DNA of 64,000 nucleotides, taken from positions 7,325,819 to 7,389,818 of the forward strand of contig NC_037682.1 of NCBI RefSeq assembly GCF_003255815.1, in the 5' to 3' direction. The notes beneath the pieces are model-generated. The model searched no databases and was not told the origin of the DNA. It saw nothing but the letters and a program-made list of their open reading frames with translations. A program made the translations under genes and the position numbers. Source of the DNA: Theropithecus gelada. Taxonomy: Eukaryota > Chordata > Mammalia > Primates > Cercopithecidae. This document shows, in pieces, positions 21,545-33,800 of the stretch; the stretch's first letter is position 1; each line of letters starts with the position of its first letter.

Positions 21545-21916
21545 GAACCCTGTGTATACACAAAGCTCACACAAATTGCTAGAGGGGCAAAAAATAATAA
21601 AGAAGGATATAAAATGAAAAGTAAATCTCGCTCCTACTCTGTCCTCCAGTCCTTCACGTCTACTCAGGCAATGATTTGTTACCAGCTGCCTTTTGAGGCA
21701 CTCCAGGTACCCCATGCTTATGTAATCAAATATATTGGTATAGGTATATTTTTAAATACAGACAACAGCATGTTAACATACTATTCTATACTTTGAAAAT
21801 TTGTTCATATCACCGAGTTCTACATCGGTACCGTGGTGTTATACATACATTGGTTTTCGTCCAGGGCTCCTGGCTCATCATCCTCATAGCCCTTCTTCAG
21901 TCTTTTGTTCTAATGT

Positions 21917-22915
21917 TGAGTGTGTCAGGCCTCAGGAGCAGGCCACAGGAAACAACCTCTTGACATTCTGCCCTCCTTTCCCCTGCCCCAAGGCAGGGCT
22001 CTACTGTTCCCCCCCCACTTTCAGAAAGACCTTCCTTCTCACCCTATACCCTGGTGTAAGGAATGCTGTTGTCATGAAGCTTCCATTAAAAACCCAAGAG
22101 GACTGGCTTCTTGGAGCTCTGGGTAGCTGACCATGTGCAGGTTCCTTGACGGTGGGGCACCTAGGGAGGGCGTGCACACTCCGCACCCTCCCCCATGCCT
22201 CACCCTACACATCTCTTCATCTTTATCCTTTGTAGTATCCTTTATTATAAGCCACTAAACATAAGTGTTTCTTTGAGTTCTGTGAGCTGCTCCAGCAAAT
22301 TAATCAAACCCAAAGAGGGGATCGTGGGAACCCCAACTTGAAGCTGGTCAGGCAGAAGTTCTGGAGGCCTGGACTTTTCACTACGGTCTGAGGGAAGGGA
22401 GATGCAGTCTTGGGGGCTGAGCCCTCAACCTGTGGGATCTGACACTGTCTCCCGGTAGACAGAGTTGGAATGGAATTGGAGGCCACCCAGCTGGTCTGTT
22501 GCTTGGTGTGTGGGGAGAGACACCCACACTTTTTTTTTTTTTTTGAGATGGAGTCTTACTCTTGTCACACAGGCTAGAGTGCAATGGCGCAATCTTGGCT
22601 CACTGCAACCTCCACCTTCTGGGTTGAAGCAATTCTCCTGCCTCAGCCTCCTGAGTAGCTGGGATTACAGGTGCCCACGACCATGCCTGGCTAATTTTTT
22701 TGGTATTTTTAGTAGAGTCGGGGGTTTCACCATGCTGGCCAGGCTGGTCTCGAACTCCTGCCCTCAGGTGATCCACCCGCTTCAGCCTCCTGAGTAGCTA
22801 GGATTACAGGTGTGAGCCACTGCTCCTGGCCCACCCAATACCTTTGGTCACCAGTCTTATGTGTTGGTAACTGTGATGGTGTGAGGGCAGAGGAAACACC
22901 ATTGGAGTTTTGCCC
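21917..22915 (+). mobile_element. Probable endogenous retrovirus LTR, family not assigned
   Basis: Starts 'tgtgtcaggcctcaggagca'. It includes a block from 'ccactaaacataagtgtttc' through 'caacctgtgggatctgacac' that I recognise as a multi-copy LTR, and it is interrupted by an Alu. No viral gene remains next to it. Boundaries are approximate. Confidence 0.4.
22530..22831 (-). mobile_element. Alu in the LTR-like block
   Basis: Reverse Alu. 'cacccaca' precedes it and 'cacccaata' follows. Confidence 0.92.
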
Positions 22916-22956
22916 ACAAATGGTACATGAGAGATTTGCCTCATTTAAAAAATAAT

Positions 22957-23262
22957 GGCCAGGCGCGGTGGCTCAAGCCTGTAATCCCAGCACTTTGGGA
23001 GGCCGAGACGGGCGGATCACGAGGTCAGGAGATTGAGACCATCCTGGCTAACACGGTGAAACCCCGTCTCTACTAAAAAATACAAAAAACTAGCCGGGCG
23101 AAGTGGTGGGCGCCTGTAGTCCCAACTACTCAGGAGGCTGAGGCAGGAGAATGGCGTAAACCCAGGAAGCAGAGCTTGCAGTGAGCTGAGATCCGGCCAC
23201 TGCACTCCAACCTGGGCGACAGAGCGAGACTCCGTCTCAAAAAAAAAAAAACAACAACAACA
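22957..23262 (+). mobile_element. AluY
   Basis: Low-divergence forward Alu with 'gctgagatccggccactgc', the Old World monkey-type variant, and tail 'aacaacaacaacaaaaaa'. Confidence 0.93.
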
Positions 23263-23389
23263 AAAAACACATGTTCTATTTGATGGAATCCATCAGTTAA
23301 GTGGTCATTTATTGATGAATAGTGACCCGGTCTCAAAAATAAAATTAAATAATAAATAAAATGCATCAAAATGTAGAGGGGTACTTAGG

Positions 23390-23490
23390 GATTTCCAGGT
23401 CTAATCCCGTTGTTTTACAGAAAGAAACAGAGACTCAAAGCAAAGTAATTCATAAGTGGTGAAGCTGGGGCTAAATCTGAGTCTCCTGCC
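23390..23490 (-). mobile_element. MIR fragment
   Basis: 'ttgttttacagaaagaaaca' followed by 'gaagctggggctaaatctga' matches the MIR core read in reverse. Confidence 0.55.
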
Positions 23491-23727
23491 ACTGGGCACT
23501 TCAGGGTTAGAGCAGTGCTGGGAGTCCCACCAGGGCCCGGGTGAGAGATTCATTCTTAAAAGTGGGTGTGAAGTCTCAGTCACTGAGAATGCTTGGTGCC
23601 AGCTCCCATCTCTGAGGACTGCTTTGAGGGAAGGAGTTGAATCTGGCCCCTTCCCCAAACCAGTGTTGTGTATTATAGAGCAGAGAGCATACATAATCTT
23701 GGGAAGAGGGATAGAAGTGACAAAGAT

Positions 23728-24045
23728 GGGCCAGGCGCAGTGGCTCATGCCTGTAATCCCACACTTTGAGAGGTCGAGATGTGTGGATCGCTTGAGCCCA
23801 GGAGTTCGAGAACAGCCTGGGCAACATGGTAAAACCCCGTCTCTACAAAAAAAAAAAAAAAAGAAAAATTAGCTGGGCATGATGGCATGTGCAGTAGTCC
23901 CAGCTACTACGGGCTGATGCAGGAGGATTGCTTGAGCCCGGGAGGTTGAGGCTGTAGAAAGCCAAGATCATATCACTGCACTCTATTCTGGGTGACAGAG
24001 CAAGACCCTGTCTCAAAAAACAAACAAAAAAAAAACCACAAAAGA
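23728..24045 (+). mobile_element. Alu (J-like)
   Basis: Flanked by a clear 'agaagtgacaaagat' duplication on both sides despite a diverged body. Confidence 0.92.
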
Positions 24046-24065
24046 AGTGACAAAGATACAGCCAG

Positions 24066-24228
24066 TTAGCTAGGTGTGGTGGCACGTGCCTGTGGTCCTA
24101 GCTACTCAGGAGGCTGAAGTGAGAGGGTCGCTTGAGCCTGGGAATTCAAGGCTGCACGGAGGCATGATCGCCCCACTGCACTCCAGCCTGGGCAACAGAA
24201 AAAGACTCTGTCTCAAAAAAGGAAAAAA
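24066..24228 (+). mobile_element. Alu right monomer
   Basis: Single arm from 'tagctaggtgtggtggcacg' to an A-rich tail. Confidence 0.82.
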
Positions 24229-24814
24229 CAGATGGAAGGACGAACTCTTCTTGGACATTAAAGTTGAGCAGAAGGAACCCCTGGGCAGGAGGGGAAGGGC
24301 CACCAAGGGTCCTTCTTCCCAGGCAGCAATAGGCTGGCTTGGAAAATCAGGCCCTTTTGCATTGTAGCAGGAGGAAGATGATTCTTGGGACCCAAAATAT
24401 GCCATAGAACTGGCATCAAGTGTCCAAAGGAGTCTTTGCTTTTGGAACAGGCTTGGTCTTGTCCAGGTAGGCACTTCCTCATGAGTAACCCTCTCCAGCT
24501 CTCACAGTGGAGCCACATGCCTGCTGCCCGGTGAGGACTTGTTCCCTTGCCCGACCTGCCTGAGCGGGTGTGAGCAGGTTACATGTACCAGGCCCTGCCC
24601 CAGGAGATGGGGAGATAGCACTGACCTCCTCTCTTCTCTTACCCAATCTTCCTCCTGCGCCACGCCCAAACACGGCACTCCCCCAAATAGATCTGTCACC
24701 AGCCACCTGGGAATTGTGAGGAGACTGCTGGGAGGAAGCGACGGCCACCTTCCCTGGCCAGCAGAGAAGGGTCTGACTGCAACACAGACAGCTTCATTGT
24801 CACATCGAAAATAA

Positions 24815-25472
24815 CCGAATATGAAAATGTGTTTTATTTCTCAATACAAAGTCAGATACTATAAGGCTATGAAAAACTGACTAGCCAGAGGCCACAAAGG
24901 ACAAACAGAAGAGACTCTCTGGCCTGGCGCCCTGTAATCTGGCATGGTGTCACAGGAGGTCTGGGGACAGCAGCAAAGACCTGGACCGGTTGAGGTGGAC
25001 GAGGGAAGCGACCTGCCAGCCCTTCCAGCCTCCCACAGCTGGGGCCTGAGGATCTGCCTGCCTTTGGGGCCACTGGTTCCCTGGCCTGACTGATTCCAGG
25101 AATGAACTGGGAGAGGATAGGAGGTGCAGGGAGGGGGAGGGGGGGAGAGGCGTGAGCCTTTTTGTGCTGGAAACTCTGTTTTTATTCTGTAACACAGGTG
25201 AGTGTTCAGGGCAAGAGCTGAGAATGAAACTAGGGTGCTATTGCCCCCAAAGGCACCTTCAATCCCTCTACCACATCCCAGTAGAAAGTCTCGAGCCCTT
25301 GGACAGGTGGACATGGGTCTGGGACTTAAGGCTGTAGGAGGTGAGGCTGTAGTGACAGGGGTGTGGGGCGGAGCTGAGAAGAATGTGTGCAGCGACAGAC
25401 GTGAGGGTGTTTCTCTAAAGAGTTGTGGATCCTCTATTTAGTGTCTAGGGGAACGTGGGCATGTGTGAGGGC
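24815..25472 (-). other. SSH3: SSH3 3' untranslated region
   Basis: Sequence between the SSH3 stop codon and about 20 bases past its AATAAA signal. No Alu interrupts it. The exact cleavage site is inferred. Confidence 0.75.
24833..24838 (-). terminator. SSH3: SSH3 polyadenylation signal AATAAA
   Basis: 'TTTATT' on the plus strand reads AATAAA on the transcript, about 640 bases after the stop codon and with none nearer in a better place. Confidence 0.75.
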
Positions 25473-28400
25473 TCAGGCCTCACCCTCCTCTCCGCTGTCG
25501 TCCACGCTCGCCTGCCTCACCACCTTCCGGAACCTGGGCGTAGAGGAAACGCAGGGCTCTCCCTGCCCTTGCCCCTGCTCCTGCTCCTGGAAGGCCCGGG
25601 TCTGGTTGGCCACCAGGGTACTGCCCTGGAGGGCAACCATTGACTGGCAGGACTTCAGGGCAGGCTGAGGCCCCTTGCCCACCTGCTGGCTTCCCTTGGT
25701 CCTTGCGAGCTGTGGGAAGGGCTGTGGAGGCTCTTCATGTGAAGACTCATGGGAAGAGAAAACCTGGACAGGTGTGAGGACATAGAAGCCATGGGGCACC
25801 CAAGCAGAGCCAGGAAGATCTGGGGCAGGGGCGCCAAGCACAGAGCCAGGAGGAGGCGAGGGCCGGAATGTTTGTGGCACCCAAGTCAAAAGCCAAGCTG
25901 TCCACAGCCATGCTTCCCCAGGAGGGAGGACAACACCCCAGCCCTGCTGCCTGCTGCTTGAACCCTACCTGCTCGTAGCTTCCTTCTGGCCCCCAGAAGC
26001 CCTCCTCAGCTCTCTGGAGACCCAGGCCTCTCTGCCCTCCGCCCCTCCTATCCTTCCTCTGGCTTTGCACAGGCAGCCGGCAGGTGAAACCCGTGCTGGC
26101 ACTAGCCCCTGACCTGGGCTGGGTGGATGCGTGTGTCCAGTGCTGGGTGAGGACCTCCTGCCTTTCACAATGCCCACACCCGCCCATCAACCCGCCACGC
26201 CTCCCTATCCTTCCCCATCCACACCTCCTCCAGGAAGCCTCTTCCAAATGTTCCTGCCCTCAGTGGACACTCCTTCCTCCAAGTCAGCCATTTGACCTTG
26301 AGTCCCATACAGGGCCTGGCTCCCAGTTTTAGGCTTGTGCCCGCAGCACTTGGCATTGAGGGTGCTCACTTAGGCAGGACTTGGGCGGTGTGAGTGTGCA
26401 CTCTCCTCCCCACCCCATCCTTTGAGGTCCTGCTCCTGAGACCCAGGAGGGACTTCAGAGATTACCTTAGCCTCCCCACCATGGGGTTAGAGATCGCCCC
26501 CAGGGCCGGCAGGGGCCTGTGGAGCTCATGGCCTGGGGAGGGAGCTCTGCCCCTTAGACAGTTAGTCCTGTAGTCTGGCTGGAACCTGCTGGCGACCCCG
26601 GCCGGGGCTGGCTCACCCAGGAGCCCTGGAAACAGGTGCTGCTTCTGCCCTGCCCCCATGACCCCTCTCCAGCCTGTGCCTACAGCGCCCCCACGTGCCT
26701 TCACTGGGTCTCAGCTGTTCTCAGGGGCCCAGGACGTGGCTGGTCCCCGTCTTCAGGGGTACTCATGGGACAGGCTGGAGACACTGGGTACTAAGAGGTA
26801 CTGGACTGACTGTGAAGGAGGCTGGGACCAGGCCCCCTGGGTCCTACCAGGACACCCTGCATGGGTGGGCCAGACTTAGCTGGGGTACGCCCTGCTCAGG
26901 TCTACAGTCAAATGCCCATCCTGGTCTTTCTCCATCTCCCTCCTTATGGCCCCCACCCCTGCAAGCTGAGCTCCCCCAGCCCCAGCCTCACCTCTGGCAT
27001 GTCACTGGCCTCTGAGGTGCTCTCCAGCTCCAAGGAGGGTTCCAGAAGACTGATGGACCTCATGACCCCTCGGAGGTTGATACGTGGCCGTGGCCCAGGT
27101 TCTTCCTTTGGGGCTGCCTGGCTCTCCTCCATGCCCATAACCTTCTCCTCCCCACCACCCCCAGGTTCTGGCGGAAGAGGTGGGAATGGTGTAGAGACTT
27201 CAGGGGCTGGGCGCTCCTCTGGGGAGACCCCACCCACTTTCTGCTCCCACACATGGCTCTGGCGGCTGTGAGGAGGTGGCCCTGAGTCAGCTCTGAGTGA
27301 CCCAGCAGCCACCCCCAGCAAACCCACCTACTCACCCCCTGCCACTCACTCCCATCCCATACCTGGCAGTCAGGATGCCCTGGTAGATCTGCAGCTGGCG
27401 CAGGAAGCCGGGGTTGGGGCGGGCAATGGGCCGGAGCTCCTGCACATGGCGCAGGGCCTGCTCCAGGCTGCATTCATACTGCTTCATGGCATAGGCCAGC
27501 ACTGTGGCCGCCGAGCGGCTGACGCCCATCTTGCAGTGGACTAGCACGCGGGTGCCCTGTGCTCTGTGGAAGCGGGCCAGGTTCAGCACCCTCCCCTCAC
27601 CATGAAGGACCCACCTCCTGCAGGGGAGGGCCAGTAAAGGGCTCACAACCAACTGAGAGTAGAGGAGAAGGAGCGAAGGACACTGAGGGCTGGAAGGAAT
27701 GGCACAGCTGATGGCAGAGTGGGCAGGAGGAGGGCACTGGGGGCTGCTTGAAGCCACAGTGGGGCAGGCAGCAAAGCCTAGAGACCAACCTTGCAGCCTC
27801 AATGAAGCGGTGCGTCTCCTTCCAGTGCGGCAGCAACTGGGCCGACTCCTCATCCCAGAGGCGCACATTGTGGTAGGTGAAGCGCTCAGGGTAGAAGTTG
27901 TCAATCTCCCGGGCCATGTTCAAGATGTGGGTGACCCTGTCCCAGAAGCCCAAGGCCAGGCTGACGTGGGCAGAGGCACCAGGCCCATTGGCCATCAGAC
28001 CTGGCAGCCCCTGGGCCTCTCTTTAGCTCTAAGTTTCAAGTCACATGGAGGCAGCAGTTATAGTGGGAGGAGAAGTGACCCAGCTGTCAGATGGCTGCAA
28101 CCTTGGACCAATCATTTTACCCTGCTGGGCTTGTTTCCTCATCTGGTTCAGACAGCTGGCTCAACTGCAACTCCAGCCCTTCCGTTATTCTCGGAAATGA
28201 GTTAGAAAACAGCTTTTGACCTAAGCTGAAAGTGGGTGGGTCTGCAGCAGGGGGTGACAGGGGCTACAGCAGGTCTCCCAGAAGCCCCTGGTGGGCAGAT
28301 GACAGGTACTTGTCAGAGCAGGCAGCCAGGTCCCCATGGGGAGAAGGGCAGTTCCTTCTTCCCTGAGACAGGACAAGGTGGAAAAGAGGCTTTTTCTTTC

Positions 28401-31400
28401 TTTCTTTTTTCTTATTTTTTAGAGACAGGGTCTCTCTCTGTTGCCCAGGCTGGAGTGCAGTGGCATGATCACGGCTCACTGCGGCCTCAATCTCCAGGGC
28501 TCAAGCAGTCCTCCTGCCGCAGCCTCCCGAGTAGCTGGGACCACAGGCACATGCAAGAGGAACCTTTTTCTGCTTGTCCAAGGCAGTTACAGCAGTAGGC
28601 TCTGCTGCTTCTCGTCTTGGCGTGGCTGAGGCCCTTTGTTTCTGTCCTTGTTTCACAGTGCGGGGAAGGGAGGAGACTGGGCGGGGGCTGGCCAGTGGGT
28701 CTCCTGTCCCCACCTGGGAGCCCACACCAGGGCAACAGCCCCAGAACAGAGTTAGAAGCAGAGCTGGCAGCTGCTGAGGGTGGTCCAGGGGTTTTTGAAG
28801 CTGGCTACCACCGAATGCAGGGAGGCCAGGAGAACGGAAGATGGGGTGGGCAGCCCAAGGGGCTCATAGCCCTACCTGTTCCTCTGCAGCTCCTCCAGGT
28901 TTGCTGCGTTCCACTCTGAGCCCTGGGAGACAGCGAACAGCACATTCCCCCTTTCCTCCAGCCTCTGCTCCTGGCCCCCACCCTCGCAGCTGCCAGCGGT
29001 CCCCAAGGCCCAGGCCCGGCTGCAGCTCACCAGGTAGAGGTGGGGGAAGATGCGGGAGGCTCGGTCCCGCTGTGCCACCAGCAGCAGCATCTGGTTGTCG
29101 ATGAAGTCACGGTACTGCTGGAGGGGGAGCCCTAGGCGCAGCTCCAGTGCCTGGCGGACCTGCAGGCAGAGCCCAGGGCAAGAGAGGCTGGAGCTCTCCT
29201 AGTGCCTGACCCGCCACCTTCCCTCTGGGGCCTCTGAGGACAGCATCGTGTCCCATCTAGATGCATTAGGGCCAAGGCCAAGGCATCCAGGAATGGCTCA
29301 GGACTGGAGACAGGCAAGGTGGGGATGGCTCCCAGGAAAGGCAAGCTCGCGGCCCCTGCTGGAGGGGACTCGTTCCCCGGGCCCCCTACCTACCTCCTTG
29401 GAAGTAACGCTTTCCAGGTCACTGGCATCCAACACTTTCCACAGCTCAGCACGGATCGCCTGCTCCATCTGCTCCTGTTCTGAGGGCCTGGGAGCAAAGC
29501 CCTTCAGTCAAGGGGCCCCTTCCCCTCTCCGCCATGCCTCCCACTGCCTTATCCTGTCTTCCCCGTCCACCCAGGCCCTCCCCTCCCCACACTGACCGGC
29601 CAGGCTCGGCACTGGGAGGCCGCAGAGACTCCAAGTCGGCCATAGCCGTCCACTCATTGAGGCAGCTCTGGTCGGAGTTCAGTCTCTCCTGGTAGTGGCT
29701 GGCCCAGGTGAGGGCACTGCCACCTGGTACAAGGCTGCTGCCTAGAGCTGCCTCACATGCTTGGTGCAATACCTGGAGTGTGGCCCTGAGACAGGAGGAG
29801 AGGCTGGGTCACACTGTTCCCTTGCTGCCCTTCCCCAGGCCCTGCAGCCTCCTTCGAAGGAGAGGCTGGCCTGAGTCCAGGCAGCCTCTGTCCTTACCAC
29901 ATGGTCTGGATGGAGATGGGCTTGAAGATCCGGCTCTGCCCACCAGACGTCACGCTGAAGCCCCTGCAGGAGACCAGGCGCAGGTGAGGCCGGACTCCAG
30001 ATTCTGCGACAGAGAACCTGTCCTTTTGCTGGATACAGCCAAGGCCCAGGAGTCAGGTGCCTTGCTCAGGATCACAGTGAATCTGACATGGAGCTGGGAG
30101 CAGTCCCCAGAGTCCCAACCTAAAGTTCTACTGTACCCCGGTGCCCAGGCCCCGTCACATCTGTCACACTCAGTTATTCCACCCTCTTGCCCCCCGACCT
30201 CCAGTTGCCACTGCTTACCCGTCTCCATCTAAGTACACCTGGGTGTCACTCCAGAGAGGCAAGACCAGGCCCAGGGTGCAGCTGGGGGAGCTGGCAGGAG
30301 ACAGAGGGAAAGCCATTGTCCCCCCTGTCCCTTACCTCTTTGCCCCTCCTTTCCTCTCCCTGCTCGAACCTGCTGTCAGGGAAATCCACACCCAGGAGGA
30401 CTGTCTCATCCTGGCTTAGACCTTCTCCTTCTTGTGTAGAAACTACCAGCAGGTAGCGGAGCCGGGGAGGCCGGGCTGCCTCCAGCTGGGCTGCCTGGGA
30501 GAGATGAGGAGCCCGGGGTCAAAGTGGCCCCAAGGACCCTGCCCCCCACCTAGACACCCCAGGCCCAGAACAGCGCTGACACTGCTCCTTCCTCTCCCAT
30601 CCCCCTTCTTCCCCGATGTAAAATCAGTGGGTAAGGAGGGACTGTGTGGAAAAAAGTGGGGAATGGGACTGACACAGGTTGCACATTTTTTGTTTCTGTT
30701 GAGGAAGGAGGTTGTTTTTGTTTTTGTTTTGAGACAGGGTCTCACTCTGTTGCCCAGGCTGGAGTACAGTGGCACCAGCACAGCTCACTGCAGCCCCAAA
30801 CTCCAGGCTCACATGATCCTCCCGCCTCAGCCTCCCAAGTTGCTGGGACCTCAGGCCTATGTACCATGCCTGGCTCATTTTTAAGTTTTTTATTGAGATG
30901 AGGTCTCCCTATGTTTCTTGGGCTGGTCTTGAACTCCTGGGCTCAGGCAGTCCTCCCTTCTCAGCCTCCCAAAGTGCTGGGATTACAGGCATGAGCCACC
31001 GTGCCCAGCAGGAAGGAGGTTTTTTGTTTTTGTTTTTGTTTTTTAAACCCTGTCACTTGCCATTGCTATCATTTCATTTGAGAAATGTTTATCACCAAAG
31101 AAATACTAAGGACAAAATCTCACAATAGGGGATGATATTTCTTTTTTTTTTTTTTTTTTTTTTGAGACGGAGTCTCGCTCTGTCGCCCAGGCTGGAGTGC
31201 AGTGGCCGGATCTCAGCTCACTGCAAGCTCCGCCTCCCAGGTTCACGCCATTCTCCGGCCTCAGCCTCCTGAGTAGCTGGGACTACAGGCGCCCGCCACC
31301 TCGCCCGGCTAGTTTTTTGTATTTCTTAATAGAGACGGGGTTTCACCGTGTTAGCCAGGATGGTCTCGATCTCCTGACCTCGTGATCCGCCCGTCTCGGC

Positions 31401-33409
31401 CTCCCAAAGTGCTGGGATTACAGGCTTGAGCCACCGCGCCCGGGCAGGGGATGATATTTCTGTCATAAATTCAGTTTTACAGAAGATTCACTGCATCCTG
31501 TTTGCCATGTCTTGCGGAGGACGGCGAGCTGTCTCCACAAGCATTTGAACACCAGTGCTCTGGCTCCACCTGGACTCCCTTCCTCCATGGGGCTGGAATC
31601 CTCCTCCCCTCTGCCCCGGTCCCTCCAGCACACCCACCCCCAGTGGGTGTCCAGCAAGCCTGCCTTGTGAACTGGTCCGTTTAGGGACAGGTCATGTCAT
31701 CAGGAAAGTCTTCTACTGGTTGAGGAGAAACATACCTCTGGAATTCCCACCTCTTGGACCTAATTTGGCCCTATTGGCTCACACAGGACAAACCTCCCCT
31801 GTTCTTTCCCTTCCAGAGACCTGCAGCCATGACCTTACCCTGCCAAAACATCTCTGCCTGAAACAGCAGGGTCACTGGGGTATGGGTAACCCCAACACTC
31901 CCCAGGCTGCTCCCTGCCCTCACACCATTGCTCCCCAAGCACACACACACAGGGCTCCATTCTGCCCTCAGGTGTGTCTCTTTGCCCCGCCCCCTGGAGC
32001 TCCAGATGGGCCCTCACCAGGCGGATGTCATCCTGCGGCCTCAGCAGCTGCACCATGAGGTGCAGGTGCCGCCTCTGTTCCTCCTGTTTCTGGGGACTCT
32101 GGGATCCTTGCCCGAAGTCTGTCTGGTCCCCGTGGGGCTCCTCCTCATTCGGGGGCTCCTCCGCTGGCTCAGGACTGGCCTCTGCTGCATCATCATTGTC
32201 CCCTCCATCCTGCAGCCCCAGGACAGCCCCTCGGAGCACCGCAAAGCTCTGCCTGGTAGGGCAGTGGGCAACTGTCATGGCCCCTCATCCCCCTTAGGGT
32301 AGGGGCTCTCAAAGTCTAGCATGCCTCACATTCACCTGCAGCCCTTGTCTGCAAGGATTCATGGGCTCCCACGCGGTCGATAGGTCTGGAGTGGAGGCCT
32401 GAGCATCTGCATTTCTAACCCCTTGGCCCCTTGGCAATGCTGCCACCAAACTGAGAACCAGTTTTGGGGGCTTCCAAACTCTCAGCCCCTCTACTCTTGC
32501 TCACCTGCCAGGGGATGGGGGCTGCTCCCTTTCCCCTCCCACCTGTTTAACTCAGGGGCTGCTGGGAACTTGGTCAGGGACCCAGGAGTCCTCAGGCCCC
32601 TCATGCCCTCCTGCCGTTCGGCCCGTGGCCACCACCTGAGCCAAAGCCCAGGGCAGTGGGTGAGGAAGCCCCAGCTGACCAGGGGGACAGTGAAGGCAAA
32701 GGTCGCCCTACGGCGAGCCCACCAGCCGGCCCCACCGGAAACGCTGCCCCACAAATTTGGCAGCGGGCTTCGGCTGCGCGTCCTCCGGGGAGCTTTCTGT
32801 CCCTGCACCGGGAGTCCAGGACGGCCGTGGCCAGGCCCGGGGCAGACGGAAGTATCTGCGTGGGGGAGGCGGTGCTCACCTTCGCTGGAGTCGACTCCTT
32901 CGCTGGACCGCCCGGTCCTGCCGAGAGATCAGCCCCAGGGGAGGGTGAGGGCGGGGAGGGCTGTCCTCTCCCCTCTCTCAGGAATTCTGGGGTGGGGGGA
33001 GGCCAGAAAAGGCGCCAGATGCCAATCGTCTTCCCACCCCAGTCCATGCCCCACCAGGAGGCCCCGTGGAGCCCTGGCCCAAGGCCAGGTCGGCTGGGTG
33101 GGCGCCGAGGGTGGCGGGCGGAGCGCTCAGATCGGGGCCTCCGCAGCCAGGGAGGCGCTCAGGGCTCTGGATTGTGCCCGGGCGCCAGTACCAGAGACCC
33201 TCGAGGCCCCCAGCGCCCTCCAGCCCCAGCCCCGCAGCCCCCTCCTCATGCCCCCGTTTGAGAGGAGCCCGCTGGCTGGCAGGACGCGCTCCCGAGTCCG
33301 GGCAGCAACTGCGTGGGCGGCACCACGGCCGGTCCACACTCACCCGGGGCCCCACGGGCGTGGAGGCGCCGCTGCCCGGGGGCGAACGGCTCACTGTGAC
33401 CAGGGCCAT
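25473..33409 (-). CDS. SSH3: Slingshot protein phosphatase 3 (14 coding exons, complete)
   Basis: Dual-specificity phosphatase of the slingshot family, which dephosphorylates and activates cofilin/ADF to control actin turnover in the cytoplasm. Coding exons (transcript order): 33344-33409, 32880-32917, 32018-32252, 30370-30494, 30219-30290, 29898-29963, 29597-29785, 29394-29487, 29031-29159, 28876-28922, 27790-27936, 27363-27563, 26992-27265, 25473-25763. They join in frame for 657 residues; human SSH3 has 659. Residues 1-300 hold the slingshot N-terminal region. A DEK-C-like segment ('SKEVRQALELRLGLPLQQ') precedes the phosphatase domain, which spans exons 9-12. The catalytic loop HCKMGVSR has Cys413. 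The Ser-rich tail ends in an E/Q/G repeat ('QEQEQGQGQGE'), where the two-residue length difference lies. The start ATG is in a CpG island. The donor of exon 4 (AG|gttcga) is weak. No frame damage is seen. Confidence 0.97.
28060..28200 (+). mobile_element. MIR in SSH3 intron 10
   Basis: 'cttgtttcctcatctggttc' within a degraded MIR body, antisense to the gene. Confidence 0.55.
28400..28556 (-). mobile_element. Alu monomer in SSH3 intron 10
   Basis: Reverse single arm, sense with the gene, stopping at 'gggaccacaggcacatgcaa'. Confidence 0.85.
30712..31009 (-). mobile_element. Alu in SSH3 intron 3
   Basis: Flanked by 'aggaaggaggtt' on both sides. Confidence 0.92.
31142..31445 (-). mobile_element. 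AluY in SSH3 intron 3
   Basis: Nearly consensus Old World monkey AluY, flanked by 'ggggatgatatttc' copies. Confidence 0.94.
32295..32450 (-). mobile_element. MER5-like hAT fragment in SSH3 intron 2
   Basis: 'ctctcaaagtctagcatgcc' and 'gagcatctgcatttctaacc' match the two ends of MER5-type elements with divergence. Confidence 0.45.
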
Positions 33410-33800
33410 GGGGCCAGGCCGGGGACACCTGGGCTGGCACCGGGCACGGCCCCCTCCCTGAACCCCGCGGACAGTCCTGGCCCTGCAGGACCAGGAAGGA
33501 GAGACGGCGCCACCCGGGCCTGGCACCTCCTCGGGGGCGGCCCTTAAAGGGACAGACACTCGCCCAGCCGGACCCGCGGAGCTTCTCAGGGCGGCCGGGC
33601 CCAGTCCCTCCCGTCTCCGCGGTTCGGCCCGCCCAGCCCCTGGACACAGGTCAGGGGCGAGGCCGGGGACGGGCGCAGGTGCGGAGCCCGGAGACCCTGA
33701 GGGCAGAAGCTGGAGGCCGGGAGTTTGGTCCCCCTCCCAGGAAGCGCCCGGCCCGGCCCAGCGGGAGCACCTGAGCTGTTCTGGGCCTCCAGCGTCCTGT
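32700..33800. promoter_or_regulatory. SSH3: SSH3 CpG island promoter
   Basis: CpG-dense region covering SSH3 exons 1-2 and the upstream 400 bases. It contains no TATA box at a sensible distance from the ATG at 33409. Long open frames on both strands here are composition artefacts. Confidence 0.8.

Noticed and set aside
21917..22915. Complete endogenous retrovirus
   Set aside because: Only LTR-like sequence is seen, with no adjacent gag, pol or env-like frames.
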